Made by a program: the position numbers and the translations under genes. The notes beneath the pieces are model-generated. The model saw only the letters and a program-made list of their open reading frames with translations, was not told the DNA's origin and did no database searches. 64,000 nt of DNA from Blasia pusilla (Eukaryota > Marchantiophyta > Marchantiopsida > Blasiales): assembly GCA_050084515.1 (NCBI GenBank), contig CM114275.1, positions 3,038,001 to 3,102,000 on the forward strand, read 5' to 3'. Numbering within the stretch: position 1 is the stretch's first letter; the number at the start of each line of letters is the position of its first letter. This document shows positions 50,881 to 63,027 of this stretch, one piece after another.

Positions 50881-51176
50881 TACACGCACTCTACCATCCT
50901 CCCACACTCAAAAATATGTGTCCCCTCCCACCGGAACCGTCTCGCTTGTTGTCGGATCCGATCCCACTCTCTAGCACCTATTGTGCTAGCGACGCTGGCC
51001 GTGCGTAGGTACTCCAAGACCACTCCATCATCATGAATGTCTCGACCACCTGTCGTCTCCTCACCGGCCTCTGGATCTAAGGACTCTCCATCAAACCTCG
51101 CCATCGAAGTCTCAACAATCTGGCTCTCCATAACCAACAAGCCCAAATAAGCTGACACGTGCCATCTTGGCATCAA
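50881..51176 (-). pseudogene. linker between RNase H and integrase of element B
   Basis: An open 98-codon frame with DDGVVLEYLRTASV and RRFRWEGTHIFE, the typical stretch before the integrase zinc region in this element type. The N-terminal part is an acidic spacer (DGESLDPEAGEETTG). Confidence 0.5.
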
Positions 51177-52342
51177 CTCCTCATCACTCTCACCATGCCA
51201 ATCAGCTCTAGTCGCATCTCATTGACTCGGGCATGGGTTATGGCTCAAACCATCTGTATCTTGGTTGGCATCCTAGGTTTATGCACCACGTGGAAGTCAT
51301 ACTCGTGCAACAAAAGAGCCCACCTTGCGTGCTTTCGTGTTAGCTTGTCAGACTCCATCAACGACTTAAGTGGCTAATGATTAGTAATAATAATAATAAT
51401 AATTATCACTCATCCTCATACGAGCTATGCTTTGTCTCTGCAGCGTTGTTCAAGCAACTAGCGTAAGCCACCATGAACTCTCTACCATCATCGTCATGCT
51501 GGGTGAGCGCGGCTACAAGCCCCAACATGCTCAAATCGGTGTGCAACTAGAAAGGAAGCCCCCTGATCGATCTCCTTAATATGGGCGCGGACATCAATTT
51601 GTCCTTGAGCATCTGAAATGATCTCTCTTGCTCATCCTCCTAGTGGCATTCCTGATCCACCTTGGTCAACAAGGTCAGCGGCTTCAAAATCGAGTTGAAA
51701 CCCTTGACGTACCGTTGATAGAAGTTCGCCAATCCCATTAATGCACGAACTCGACTCATATCTCTAGGATGTGGAATGCGTGAAATAGCTTCTACCTTCG
51801 TCAGCTGCACACCAAGGCCACCTAGGTATATCGTATGACCAAAGTACTCGATCAAGTCCTAGAAGAACTTGCACTTGCCTAGATGTAGCTTCAATCCATG
51901 TAACTACAATCATCGAAATAACTCCTCTAGATGTTGCTCATGCTCCTCAACCGTGGTGCTAAAGACTACGATGTCATCAATATAACACCTACCAAAACAA
52001 TCCTTCCTCTGAGGATCGATGTCCCAAAATTCCGTCTTCTACTTGTCTTCCAATCTGATAGGCAATTGATGGTATCCGACTCGCAAATCCAATGAATTGA
52101 AGACCTTTGGATGTCCAATCGCATCAAAGATCTCCTCAAGGGTGGGCATGGCATACTTATCGGACTTCGTCTGCCAATTGATAGGTCGATAAATCTCCAC
52201 ACATCCGCCTATCTGTCGAGTTGCCATGCACATCCTTCTTGGCGAGCATGATAGTGGCAGATGCATACTCTCCATGTGACATCTCCACTAGTCTTGCTCC
52301 AACCAAGTCTTGGCTCCTACTCTGAATCAGAGCCCTCTCCAT
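51177..52342 (-). pseudogene. element B reverse transcriptase and RNase H
   Basis: RT: ALIQSRSQDLVGARLVEM, HGEYASATIMLAKKDVHGN, MCGDLSTYQL, YAMPTLEEIFDAIG, FNSLDLRVGYHQLP, FWDIDPQRKDC. Then comes a jump to CYIDDIVVFSTTVEEH (about 51960-51998): the part of the palm before YIDD is deleted. Next come HTIYLGGLGVQLTKVEAI and MGLANFYQRYVKGFN (51640-51855). RNase H follows, with HTDLSMLG and NHQPLKSLMESDKL..ARWALLLHEYDFHVVH (about 51285-51590). An AAT microsatellite interrupts it near 51390. Stops and frame changes are frequent. Confidence 0.75.
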
Positions 52343-52561
52343 GTCATTGTACTCTGAATCAGAGCCCTCTCATCGCAATACCTGGAACTCGCTCAATGGT
52401 GTGGCTACCATCTCTTGGCGTACTTGCAAAACATCCCAAGAAGTCCAAGGGTGTCTCTCCCAATCATCCCTAGTGTGTCGATCTCCTCAAATCTCACCCC
52501 CAACAACTACCTCAACTGTCTCGGTAGGCATGGGGCTCACCAACGCAACTACTATGATCTG

Positions 52562-53900
52562 TCACATCCTCAAACGACGCTGCTCAGCTACTCCTAAGCT
52601 GAAAATCCATGTCAAGCAATTTAGGTCTATTGCCTGACCCAAGACATGACATTGTGATGCCTCTGATAGTGACGATATTGCCATCACTCTTGTGGGGAAT
52701 CCCATTGCTCGCTCTCGCTCATTGGCGTTGGGCTCCACCAACCTCTGTACCAGGTCATCGCAAACCAAGTCAGGTCCGGACTCCTTGAATGCATAAGAAG
52801 CGAGAAAACTCACCAATGTGGGGAAGGCTGGCCGTGGCATGCCAATCTTGTTGACCACAGTCAACGGCGCTCAATCATCGTGCCTCATTGCCTGTGATTG
52901 ACGGCCCGGATCCAATATAGAATCCACAAACAAATTGGAGGGACACTCCACTCTCGCATAAGCCCTCCGCAGTACCTCATGTGACACCAAGTTGGTCCAC
53001 CAAAGACGCGGGCAATGTGCTCGTGAACCCATACTCGCCGCATCCAATAAAACTGCCGGGCCAATCCATGCGCGCACTTGATGTGCACTTGTCACCACAC
53101 GGGATCTCGAATAACCCAAAATTGGCGTATTCTCCAGAATGTATGTTGGAGGATGAGATTGATGCTCCTGCAAGTGTCTCAAGATCTACATCATCTCCCA
53201 AAATAACCTGGATTGAGAGTCAGCTAATCTGCTACCCCGTCCAAGACTTGACTGGCCCAGTCATGACCAATCAGAAATGACCAAGTCTATGGTCCCTACC
53301 CGCTCCAAGTCCTGCGCCCTCAACAATGAAATGTCCCTCGCAAGGGAACTCTGGTAACCCTGAATGGCGGACAAAGACAAGAAGCAAGGAAAATAGAGGT
53401 GTAATTGCACCACATAGTGAAGTGAAGCGTGCCTCACAACCTCATCAATCTCCATATAGAGGTACTGCTGCACGCGCACTCCAGCCTGCAAAATAGTAGC
53501 TAACCCAGTGTTGATCCCTCCAAAGAGATCCAACACCCAAATACCTACATCTGGGATGCACCACACAATCGGGGTGGTGTCCAAAGGGGTCATAGCAACA
53601 CTAATGGCTACCTTGGGTTTCTCTGACCCATCACACTTTGGTGCAAACGTCTCAATCCACGCGCTTTGCACTTGCTCAGTGGCTAAGCGTCGAAGCTCCT
53701 TAGTCGAGCCCCAAAGCGGCACCTCTCCTCCACGGACTGATGCGGCTACCATGACACTCCTCTCCATAGAAATGTCAAGAATGGGAGTATTCTCTGTATG
53801 GACATGTCTCTCAATCAAATCACTAGGCCAAGTGATGGCATTGCTAAATGCTACTAAGGTCGCCATCTCTCCTGGCCGCGCTCGATCACCGCACCTGTGA
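52562..53900 (-). pseudogene. element B C5 cytosine DNA methyltransferase domain
   Basis: The frame 53261-53866 holds motif I (VLDLFGGINTGL), the acidic motif II residue (YLYMEIDEV) and the region leading to motif IV (DLVISDWS). There the catalytic position is destroyed: a TGA at 53261-53263 replaces the Cys codon that is TGT in element A, and Pro before it reads Ser. The frame 52871-53182 carries motif VI (YILENTPIL, Val to Thr) and motif VIII (CPRLWWTNL, first Arg missing). The frame 52562-52864 continues with PTLVSFLASYAF, ERERAMGF and LGQAIDLNCLTWI. Alignment with 36241-37565 of element A is continuous. Confidence 0.8.
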
Positions 53901-53940
53901 ATCGAACGGGTAATGAGCTAAGGCGCCAATCACCTGAGTG

Positions 53941-54290
53941 TCACCCTGGTTTATAAGACGCTGACTCCTCCCAGTTATCCAGGGAAAATCCCATGCGGTA
54001 TAACACTGCTCCACCAACCAAGATGTCGTAGGACTCTACATCAATCACTATTGCCTTAGCTCGCACTATGGACTCATCTATAGGATGTCTTGAGCAAATC
54101 CTCATCACAACCTTGTGTAAAGTGATATATTGTGTGGTACTCACTCCATGCAAGGATGTCTGTATCTGGAATGGGCAACGCTCCACATCGACTCTCGTCA
54201 AGCCGAATCCTCTCAATGACACTTTCCCCAACATCAAGGGTTATGCTACTGAATCCAACAAGACGCGCTGCGGACTAAAGGCTCTACCTT
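53941..54290 (-). pseudogene. element B protease region
   Basis: The frame 53941-54237 reads LMLGKVSLRGFGLTRVD, RCPFQIQTSLHG, SYDILVGGAVLYRMGF. Just before it (54244-54257) the - strand reads LDSVA*, where an aspartic protease has D-S/T-G, so the active-site aspartate is visible but the glycine is changed and a stop follows. The corresponding bases are absent in element A. Confidence 0.65.
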
Positions 54291-54996
54291 CAAGACTCAA
54301 AAACTGGAAGACCTCTCCCCAACAGCAACACAACACCAAGAGAAGCCATGGCACGCTCTATTGTAGGTCTAGAGGGCATCTCTACCATCCTAGCAGCAGT
54401 AGTTTGCCATGAATATGATGTGGACGACTCGGGCATGCGCTCCAAGGGCAGGTCCATCACCTCGTCTGCATCACCTCTAAACATGATGCACGAACTTGAA
54501 CTCCACGCTCACATAGCATAGCGGCCAGCCGGAATACCTCGGTGGGCGTACCTCCCAATGTCATAATATTGGAAGCAAAAAATAGCGGAGCACGGTACAC
54601 CATCGTGGTTGCCCCCAACATCGTACTTGACACATGCTCCTCCTGAGCATCAGTAATAGAAGTTTCACACTCGTTTCTCCCATCGCCCCTCGTGCCTACA
54701 CACCAATAACATCACCAACTCTTAAGGAACTCTGATCAGGACCCATTGATGGGGTCCTCATCGCCTCGGATAACGTGAAAGACTAAGGAAGCCTGGTCTA
54801 TTTCTTGGCTTCCCCTTGCTTTGGATCCAACTCTACGGCTGCTCCACAAGTCACAACTACGACGGCCTCCATCTGGGCAACCCCGCACATCCAACTAGGA
54901 TCCTCCATATCTCTGGCTGCTCCATATGATGTCGATGCCACAAAACCGGCATTGGGTAACCTCAATGCTATAGCGGCAATATGCTCCTGTAGCTGC

Positions 54997-55300
54997 TATT
55001 GAAGATTGAGTTACAGTCAAGCTCATGAGACACCTGAACTGCTACATTTGGTACTCACACGAAGTAGGGAAGCTTAATCTTGGTTAGTCAGTTAAGCGGG
55101 ATTATCTTAACTAGGGTTAGTTAATCACTATGATGGCTAAGGTTAGGATTAGGGTTGCTTGTACATACCTTATATAATTGAGAAGGGGACCAGTCTCCAC
55201 TCATTCTCTCATTTCAAATTTTTTGCTCCATGGTGGTGTGTGAGTATGAGAGTCGTTTCCCACCAAATATGCTTCTTTAGCAGATTTCCACAACTGGTAT
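54997..55300. mobile_element. about 300-bp insertion in element B, possibly a solo LTR
   Basis: Compared with 35100-35180 of element A, about 300 bp of unrelated AT-richer sequence interrupts the linker after gtagctgct. It starts attgaagattgagtt and ends tttccacaact, and contains a TATA-box-like ccttatataattgag (about 55170) followed by pyrimidine-rich tctccactcattctctcatt. This layout suits a small Copia-type solo LTR with a TG start mutated to TA, but target duplications are not clear. Confidence 0.45.
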
Positions 55301-55406
55301 ATCTGAGTAGCCATCCCAGCCTCACGTCTTCCTCAACGCGTCTAGGTGGTGGGACTCTACCTCCTCCACGGGAAACTCCACCACCCTTTCGGACAACTCC
55401 AGCTCC

Positions 55407-56471
55407 TCATTCCCAAATTGGACCACCGGTTGCATGACCTCTTGGCCCACCCGGACCGGCTACTTGCTCTGATACCCTCTCAGGCCTTTGGTCTGGATGT
55501 AACTTAGGGTGTAAACTGAAACACCTGGCGCGTGTGTGACCATACCTCTGAAAATAATCACACTGATAACCTCCTGGTGCATCACCATCTCCTCCTACAT
55601 GTGTAGACAATCGTGACTGCTCTCGTTCAAAACCCATGGTGGCTACGCTCTCCTCTGCCATGTTACATTCAATGTTCTCGGCGGTCCTAAAAACATCTCT
55701 CAACATAGGGGAGGTGTTCATAAGAAGCATCCCCTCCCGCACTCGTGTCCGCAAGGTTCAGTCGAGCATCGCGTACCATGACTGGATAGCCTGAGCCTCT
55801 GTCACCCCTGGGTGACGTTGATCAAGTGGCGCAAGCGCGTGTAAGCTTCACGCAAACTCTCACTTGAGCGCCTCTAGAAGTCATGGATGCTCTGCAACTT
55901 CTCGGTCCATACCCCTTGGTAGCAGAGAACTCAACCATGGTGTTGAACTTGGGATGAACCTGACTAGACGGTGCAAGTACTCCAGTGTGAGTGATCCCTC
56001 CTAAAATATCACTAGTGGAAGAGGAAGTAGCCTCTCCTAACTCCTCCTCCTCATCTAGGAACAACTCCGTCCATGACACATAGTGTGGGTCATAGTAGAG
56101 TCGCAATGCCTCAATCTCCTGGGCATATCTGTGGGAGAACTCATGGTAATCGTCCATGGGCACCCCCTCTAAATGCTCAAACATACCGTTCCATGCTGTA
56201 AACGGGTTGAACTCTCTAGAGTTCCTAGCCCGCTGTGAGTCGCACCAACTCCCAAACTCTGCGATGAAGTCGTGCAACTCTATCGTGCCTACTGCACTTG
56301 AGAACCTACAGGGTCCTCTACCTGGTTGTCCATCTTGTACGCCCAACTGGTAGAACAATTCAATATGTATGGTGGATCACTCACACACTCCTCTACACGC
56401 TCCCCCTTGTTTGAAGATGCCACAGAAGGAGATCGAGGTGGTCTCTCACGTGGAGACCCTCGAAGCCTCAC
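55407..56471 (-). pseudogene. element B gag
   Basis: The frames 56289-56471, 55822-56358 and 55407-55754 follow each other with shifts and align with gag of element A (ELHDFIAEFGSWCDSQRARN, RTRVREGMLLMNTSP). The second zinc knuckle reads CDYFQRYGHTRARC, one cysteine replaced by Phe. The upstream frame shows that the gag N-terminus begins before the first ATG usable in element A. Confidence 0.7.
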
Positions 56472-57750
56472 ACCACTCCGAGTAAACCCTCAAGAGCTAC
56501 TCTCTAGTCTATTACCTTGCCTCTCAAAATCCTCAAAGGATGTCGTGATGACCCTCGTGCCCCTCTCACATGATCACTCTCAATCTTGCGAATAATTCTT
56601 TAATCACACAAACTAAACATACGGCACTCAATCTACCCTCTCTCACTGAGACATGTATTGTGCGGCAACAAGCGGCGTGGTGCGGCAAATCAACTTATCT
56701 ATCATCTCATTGACAAACCATCCTCAACTCTAGACGTCCCACATAGGTCTATGTCCCCTAAACCCATACATCATCGATGCTCTCAGCATCAGCACAAAAC
56801 CCAATATCCCAAATAACTTCCTAATACTCAAAAATCCCTAAACACGTGCAGGGTAAGAGAACAGAATAGGTAACCTGATAATAATGTCAATTTTGCTCCT
56901 TGGAAACTGCAAATCTCAACCCCAACTCGGTCGTGAAGACAACTTCTCCAATCAGCAAGTCGTACTCCTCTCGTACACACGCTACTCAAACCTCCTCAAT
57001 ATGCGGTGCGAATCCAGCGGTACGATGCGGCACTAGAGGCACGGAACGGCACAACACTTGATAATGGGATGCGGAAATCCACGGCATACCCTCTTCAATC
57101 AGCAATACACACGCTATGCTCCTTAGTGAAGGAGCGGCTTTGCAATCGAGATGGTGGGGTGCGGCCACAAGCGGCAAGGCATGGCAATCAGCGGCGCATC
57201 GCGGCTACGGGCATGATGGCACGATACTCGATCATCGTCAAGCGGCTACCAATCACAACATAGCCAGATGAAATGAAAACTCAAACACCATAGCCCGAGG
57301 TCACCTACCATCATGGGTTGATGACGAAATTGCGATGACGGTGACGGCCACAACACAATACGTGGTGACGGTGCAAGTTAGAGAATCAACGGTCGTCGTG
57401 GAAGACCCTCCACTCCGTAATGGCGGAAATGGCAACCAAGGGTGGACAACAGCCGAACGCGGCTCTGAGCAGTGCTACGCAATGGCGGCGGCCGACAGTG
57501 GATAGTGGATGGTGGACCGTTGATGGTGACGGTGGACCGTTGACTCCATACTCCATCCCTATTAAAAATTGGGCAGCGCTTACACGCACCACTCTTCCAC
57601 ACAAAAAATACGCAAAGGAAACATAAAAAATGAGTGGCTCTGACTCCGGTGAGCACTCCCATGAACGGATGAATGGGGAATACGATCCCCAACTTGCAAA
57701 ACCAGCAAGTGAGCAGTGAGCTCCTCCATGAAGCTCTCTCATTCATTTCA
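56472..57750 (-). other. leader of element B
   Basis: Non-coding counterpart of 32034-33759. Near 57490-57550 the minisatellite words (ggaccgttgatggtgacggt) are present in fewer copies than in element A. The frame 57386-57742 corresponds to a frame in element A near 32050-32240, but stops in A argue against a gene. Confidence 0.5.
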
Positions 57751-58252
57751 TTCTCTCTCAACACCATAGCTCTCAAATATGTGCACTCTCACATGTCTCT
57801 CTCAATGTCAAACCAAACCCCCTCTCCTAATGAGAGGTTTGGATTACACACACAAGGCAAGCAAGACCATAGCTCTGCCGCCTCATGCCAAGAGGTTCAA
57901 CAAAGAGAGAATGAGCTCTCAAGCTCTCTCTCCTTGAGGTATACCCCTCCCCTCTCCCAAGCTCTCTCCATGGTAACCTATGCTCCCAAGTCACCTCCTT
58001 GGCTCTTGACCTGATGTAAGAGGTCAAGGGCCACTTACCAAAAATATAAAGTTGACCATATACTCAAAATGGTACTTACCTAAAATAGTAAGCTCCTCAA
58101 TATGGCTCCAAATGAGCCAAAACGAAGGGGAAACCTGCTCTTTCACGTTTCCCGGGGCCTCAGTAGGTCATCCTTAACCTCTTGAGTGTGTCCTCCACTA
58201 CTCGTGAAGGCGCTCTACTAGATCTCACCGATCTATCCTAAAAGACGTGACA
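57751..58252 (-). repeat. A1: 5' terminal repeat of element B
   Basis: Starts TGTCACGTCTTTTAGGATAG at 58252 on the - strand and runs into the leader near 57750 without a B segment, as in element A. It lacks the foldback found in A1 of element A. Confidence 0.8.
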
Positions 58253-60690
58253 AAGATTCGGACAAGAGGAATTCCTCCTCAATGTTGATAAAGGACAAAG
58301 AATCTCTCAAAAATCTCCATATCTTCAATAAAAGCTCCATATTCTAGACTAACCAGTTTTTGTTTGTATAACCCTAAGCTTTTCACCCTAGAAATACCTA
58401 TTTTGAAATTTTTTACGTACTAAAGGTTAAACAACGGACCCCGCCCCCCAGCCCGCCATGCTAGCCCTATGTGGGCCTAAGCGCGTCTAATGGGAACCAA
58501 GCCCGCCCTGCAAGCCAAGTTGCGGGCCAGCCAACGGGTGCGGGCTCCGTCAACCAGGATCTACACAACGTGCTTTGTACGGGCTTCGGTACGGGCTCTG
58601 ATGCCGGCTCAGGCACAAGCCATGCATGTCCATCAATGTCCATTTCTGTGCAACCTTGTGTTTTGAACTCTTTCCATTCACCAAATACACTTGGCAAATA
58701 AAGAAATTGATCAGGCTTGAATCCTACAACTTCAACATGCATATGCTCCATGATGACTAACGTCACATTAATATACTGAAAAAATTTGGCTATGTTGTCA
58801 ATAAATCATTTTCTTTTTAGAGTTACGTGTGCCCATCCGTGGCCCATTCCTTGCCTACAACACCATCTTTTGTCTAAATTCATCAATAACTGAACTATTC
58901 TTAAGTGTTCTTAAGTAAACACACGTTATTTCTTGATATGGTCACTGTGTAGTCTATCATATGATGATCCTCTAATAGCCTGCCTACTCCCAGCTAGGCA
59001 TACCATGTGCTCACAACACTTGAAATACTTTGGATGAATAAAGTGATGTGTAGTCCATCAGGACTAAAAAGGGACATTGGACTTGAAATTAGAATATTTT
59101 TATAATACTAGGGTATGACTAAGGATATGACAGTAATAGAAGCCAATAATTTCCTATTCAACTTAGTGTTTTTCATGCTATACTATTGTCACCATGCAAC
59201 GACATCACGATTTTTACGCTTGAATCCAATTCTTGGTGGAGCTAAAAGTCCTGAGTGAGCAAGGTGCCCTATGATGGTTTAGGGATTTCCTTTCTAGTTC
59301 TCTTGAGGAATTTTGATTTAAAACCATAAAGCTTAATTTTCATTGTTAAGTTTTTTTTGGAGTGGAATGCCTACATACTCTATCTTCTCTCTCAAGAAGG
59401 GTAAACTTTCCTTCTTGATTTTAAAGCCATGGAGTTGGGAGAAAATCTAACTTTAATGTGGAAAGATCTATGTGATGAAGATCCACTAACAAAAACAAGA
59501 TGGTTAAAGATCCCTCCCCAATTCATTCCACCACAATCTAGGTTCATACCTTACATCTAACATAGTCAGTGTCACTCTTGAAGGCAAGTGTGGCCACAAC
59601 CTACCACAACTCTTTCATCCTAGCATTCCCCTATGGCGTGAAATGTTTACAAGCATCCATGATTTCACTTATTATTTTGTCACCTTGAAAATAACCTCAT
59701 GGTCTATGTTATAACGCATATGAGTAGAAACCGACCAATATGAGCTATAAACCCTCTACTCCATCAATTATGAGAGTCAACATGCACAATCTGATTACAT
59801 GAAATAAATGCTCTTACGAAATTTAATGTATGATGTAACAGAGACTTCTTAAGTGATGGTATATGGATTAGGCATGAATGGTAAATTGGGGCATGCGCAG
59901 GCCTAAAGAGTTATTGATGTAAAAGAAATAATAAGGATCAATGCTATAGTCAAATGGAATAGCAATAGCCAAACACATAACTCAAAAGAAAGATTCATAA
60001 GACTAAAATGAGTTGAGAGTGAGTGTTGCTAGCAAGATGTACAAAGCAATGGAGACACGAGGGTAGTTAAGTAATAGTGTTATAAATACTTTGCTGATTA
60101 GAGGTGCTAGACAACCTTCTATGGCCACATATAACTTTGATGAAACTTCAAATGCACTAATGAAAGGAAGTTATAGCTTAAATTCAGTAGCAAGAGATAA
60201 TCGATGTTGGACAAGCACCCTGTCCTATAGTTAATACGACACACATAAAGGTTGTGTACCTCAAAAATAAGTTGAGAATCCTCAAAGAAAACGTGCTTAA
60301 CAAGTTGAATAGATCTAGTGTTGCCTATGTGACTGAAATAAAGTGACAACATGAAAGTCCTTGAAAGGCGAGCTAGTTTACCATCTATGACCTCTTCAAA
60401 TGGGAATCTTGGGCTTCCCTTCCCAGTGGGGTGCGAGGGTTGGCCCTAGTGGTATAGTACACATACTAGGTTCATGGGTATTTGACTGAACCCATATTAG
60501 GGTTTAGTGTCATTTAGCATGCGCGACTTTAGGCTTAAGAGTGAGTTTTGGAGAGCTCGCAATATATAGTGTATGTAGATTTCTATAAAGCAAGCTGCAA
60601 CATGAGAGTGGTTCATTATGAATGTAGCTTCTAAACATGAAGTGAACCTCGTATGTTATGTGTGATTCATTTGAATGATTCTTGAATTTC
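58253..60690. other. intergenic DNA without recognisable genes
   Basis: A short GC-rich patch at 58440-58620 (gcccgccctgc, gtgcgggctccg) contrasts with AT-rich surroundings. Near 60437-60480 tggccctagtgg followed by ggttcatggg hints at a tRNA-derived promoter, too weak to call. Other frames (60119-60352) have no recognisable content. Confidence 0.5.
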
Positions 60691-60711
60691 TTCTAGCAGT
60701 TGCTATCAGAT

Positions 60712-61480
60712 CGCACATTAGGAAATTTTGCAATGGTAGGAAATATTTCCAATGCAAAGTTTGAGGTGGAGAAATTCAATGGGAAGAAAAATTTCAAGTT
60801 AAGGCAATTGAAGTTGAGAGACTTGCTGGTTCAACTAGGACTACACATGGCATTGGAGAAGAAATTGACAAAGAATACTATAGAGTGTAAGGACATCAGT
60901 TTGAAATCTATTAGTACAATTCATTTGAGTCTTGTAGGCAAGGTGTTGAACAATGCCATGAATGAAGACTCTACATCCAAGTTGTGGGCAAAGTTATAGA
61001 GCCTACACATAACAAAGCCTTTGATAATTCAACTATAGTTGATGTTGAAGCTATACTCTATACATAGGAAATTTGATGGAGCATATGAATGCTTTCAATT
61101 GAGTCATGTGTAAGCTATCCACATTATGGAGGTAAAGCTAGAAGATGAGGATAAAGTATTGCTATTATTGACTTTGTTGCCTACTTATTTTGAGCACCTA
61201 GTCAGTGTTCTATGGGAAGATATAATAGAGTTGGATGAGGTCACTACAACATCGTTGGCTAATGAGTTTAGAAAGATATTGAGCAATGAGGACAAAAACT
61301 TAGAGGCTTCTATTGCTTGAGATAGGCCAAGTGATAGGAATCAAAGTAGAGGCAGACCTAGGTCAAAGTCTTGATCTAGCAGTAGTATTTTCAAAGGTAA
61401 ATGTTGAACATACGGAAAGGTAGTGCACATGAAGAAATATTGTACAGAGCGTTAGAGAAAGGACCCACCTAGGAACATAA
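60712..61480 (+). pseudogene. decayed Copia gag
   Basis: The frame 60700-60999 reads FEVEKFNGKKNFKLRQLKLRDLL, the N-terminal gag pattern of Copia (f.kFnG.NF..W...m.d.L). It continues after stops with 61126-61320 (VKLEDEDKVLLLLTLLPTYF). A degenerate zinc knuckle lies near 61400-61445 (KC*TYGKVVHMKKYC: the second Cys reads Tyr). Gag would bind RNA in particles; the stops show it is dead. Confidence 0.7.
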
Positions 61481-61789
61481 ATAGAATGAAAACTCAAACC
61501 TGTAAAAAATTTGTCATAGTAGAATCATACATAGATAATTATGTATTGATTGTCACATGCAGAAGATATCTTTAGTGATGCATGGATTATGAATTTTGGT
61601 TTCTCTTACCACATGCGTTCTTGCAAGGAGTGCTTCAATATATATTGAAATTATGTTCGTAGACTTATCTTGATAGGGAACGACATGCCATGCAAGATAG
61701 TAGGGATTCGTTATGTCCATATCAAGATATTTGATGGGACTTTTTGAACATTGACTAATGTCACATATGTTTCAGATCTACAAAAGAAC

Positions 61790-62920
61790 TTGATTTCTCT
61801 TAGTGCTTTGGATAATAATGGTTGTAAATAAGCAATGGAGAGTGGAGTTCTAAGAGTCTCAAAAGGAGCCTTGGTCTTGATCAAAGGCAAGAAGGTTGGA
61901 ACCCTCTATCTACAAGCTCAAAGGTGGAACCATCGTAGGTGGAGATCTAGTAGCATCCACAATAGATGGAGATGTATAAGATATGAAGCAATTGTGTCAT
62001 CTACGACTAGTTCATATAAGCAAACATGGACTTAGAGAGTTGTCAAAAGGTGAGTTGCTCAAAGAAGTGAAGTGTTGTAATTTGGATTTTTGTGAGTATG
62101 ACTTATTCGGAAAACAACGTAGAATGAGCTTCAATACTCGACTACATTGGATTGAAGGGGATCTAGATCATATGCAAGCATATGTTTGCAAAATTGTATC
62201 TACTGCTTCTCAATTAGGAGCGTTATTTTTTATCACCTTTGTGGATGATTATTCTAGAAGGATGTGGATTTCTTTCTTGTAGAAGAAATCAAAGATATTC
62301 TCTATCTTCACAAAATTAATGGAAGACAATGGTAGAAAAGCAGAGTTGTAGAAAGATCAAATGTATATGATTTTATAATACTGAGAATAGCAGACTAGGA
62401 AATTTGAATAATTTTGTAAGGAGGAAGGGATCATCCGTCATTTCACCACTCTTGGTATACCTCAATAAAATGGAATGGTAGAGTAGATCAATTAAACACT
62501 ATTGGAAAGAGCTTAGAATGTTAAGCAATTTGGGAATGAAGAAAGGATTCTAGGTAGAAGCTGTAAATGGTACTTGTTATCTGATAAATATATCCCCTAC
62601 TATTACTATTGGAATTAAAATTCCTGTAGAGTTGTAGCATGGTACTCTGACAAATTACTCTTAACTTAGAGTGTTTAGATGCCATACATATGTTCATGTT
62701 CAACAAGAAAAGAGGTATACCTTGTCTAAGTTAGACCCAAAGGCTAGAAAGTGCATCTTTTTAGGATATCAGATTGGATTAAAAGGTTATAAATTGCAAG
62801 ACCCTGCTACATGCAAGATTGTTGTGAGAAGAAATGTATCCTTTGATAAGAAGACTATATTGAAAACTCATCTTACATGTGAGGTTAGATATGATAGTCC
62901 AATGATTGAGGCTATAGAGA
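61790..62920 (+). pseudogene. decayed Copia integrase
   Basis: The frame 61983-62282 reads LCHLRLVHISKHGLRELSKG, then CCNLDFCEYDLFGKQRRMSF and FFITFVDDYSRRMWISFL, the GAG-pre-integrase zinc region and start of the rve core. Further on come FCKEEGIIRHFTTLGIPQ*NGMVE (about 62410-62480) and, in the frame 62671-63036, YVHVQQEKRYTLSKLDPKAR and CIFLGYQIGLKGYKL. Repeated stops break it. Confidence 0.75.
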
Positions 62921-63027
62921 TAGAGGTAGACATTGGTAATAGGAATTCTTACATGGAGAGTTCAAGGAGGAAATGTATATCCAACACAAAAAGGGATTTG
63001 AAGCATAGGAGAAGAAGAACATGGTGT

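Larger units (their letters stand above)
48664..58252 (-). mobile_element. element B: second, inverted copy of the methyltransferase retroelement
   Basis: A - strand element: the B2 end (rc of TGTCGTG) is at 48664 and the A1 start (TGTCACGTC) at 58252. In - strand order: A1, leader, gag, protease, C5 methyltransferase, RT/RNase H, integrase, PHD finger, B1-AT-A2-B2. It keeps the integrase and YIDD region that element A has lost, and has instead lost part of the RT palm and the methyltransferase catalytic cysteine. A foreign insert of about 300 bp lies at 54997-55300. The flanking 4-mers are TCTT (left) and AAGA (right), which are not a direct repeat. Many stops show that the copy is inactive. 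Confidence 0.85.

Noticed and set aside
58467-58766. A GC-rich host gene
   Set aside because: Short competing frames on both strands with biased composition only; no motif or splice structure.
60437-60480. A tRNA gene or SINE at tggccctagtgg / ggttcatggg
   Set aside because: Box B is poor, no cloverleaf can be drawn, and no second copy is present in the window.
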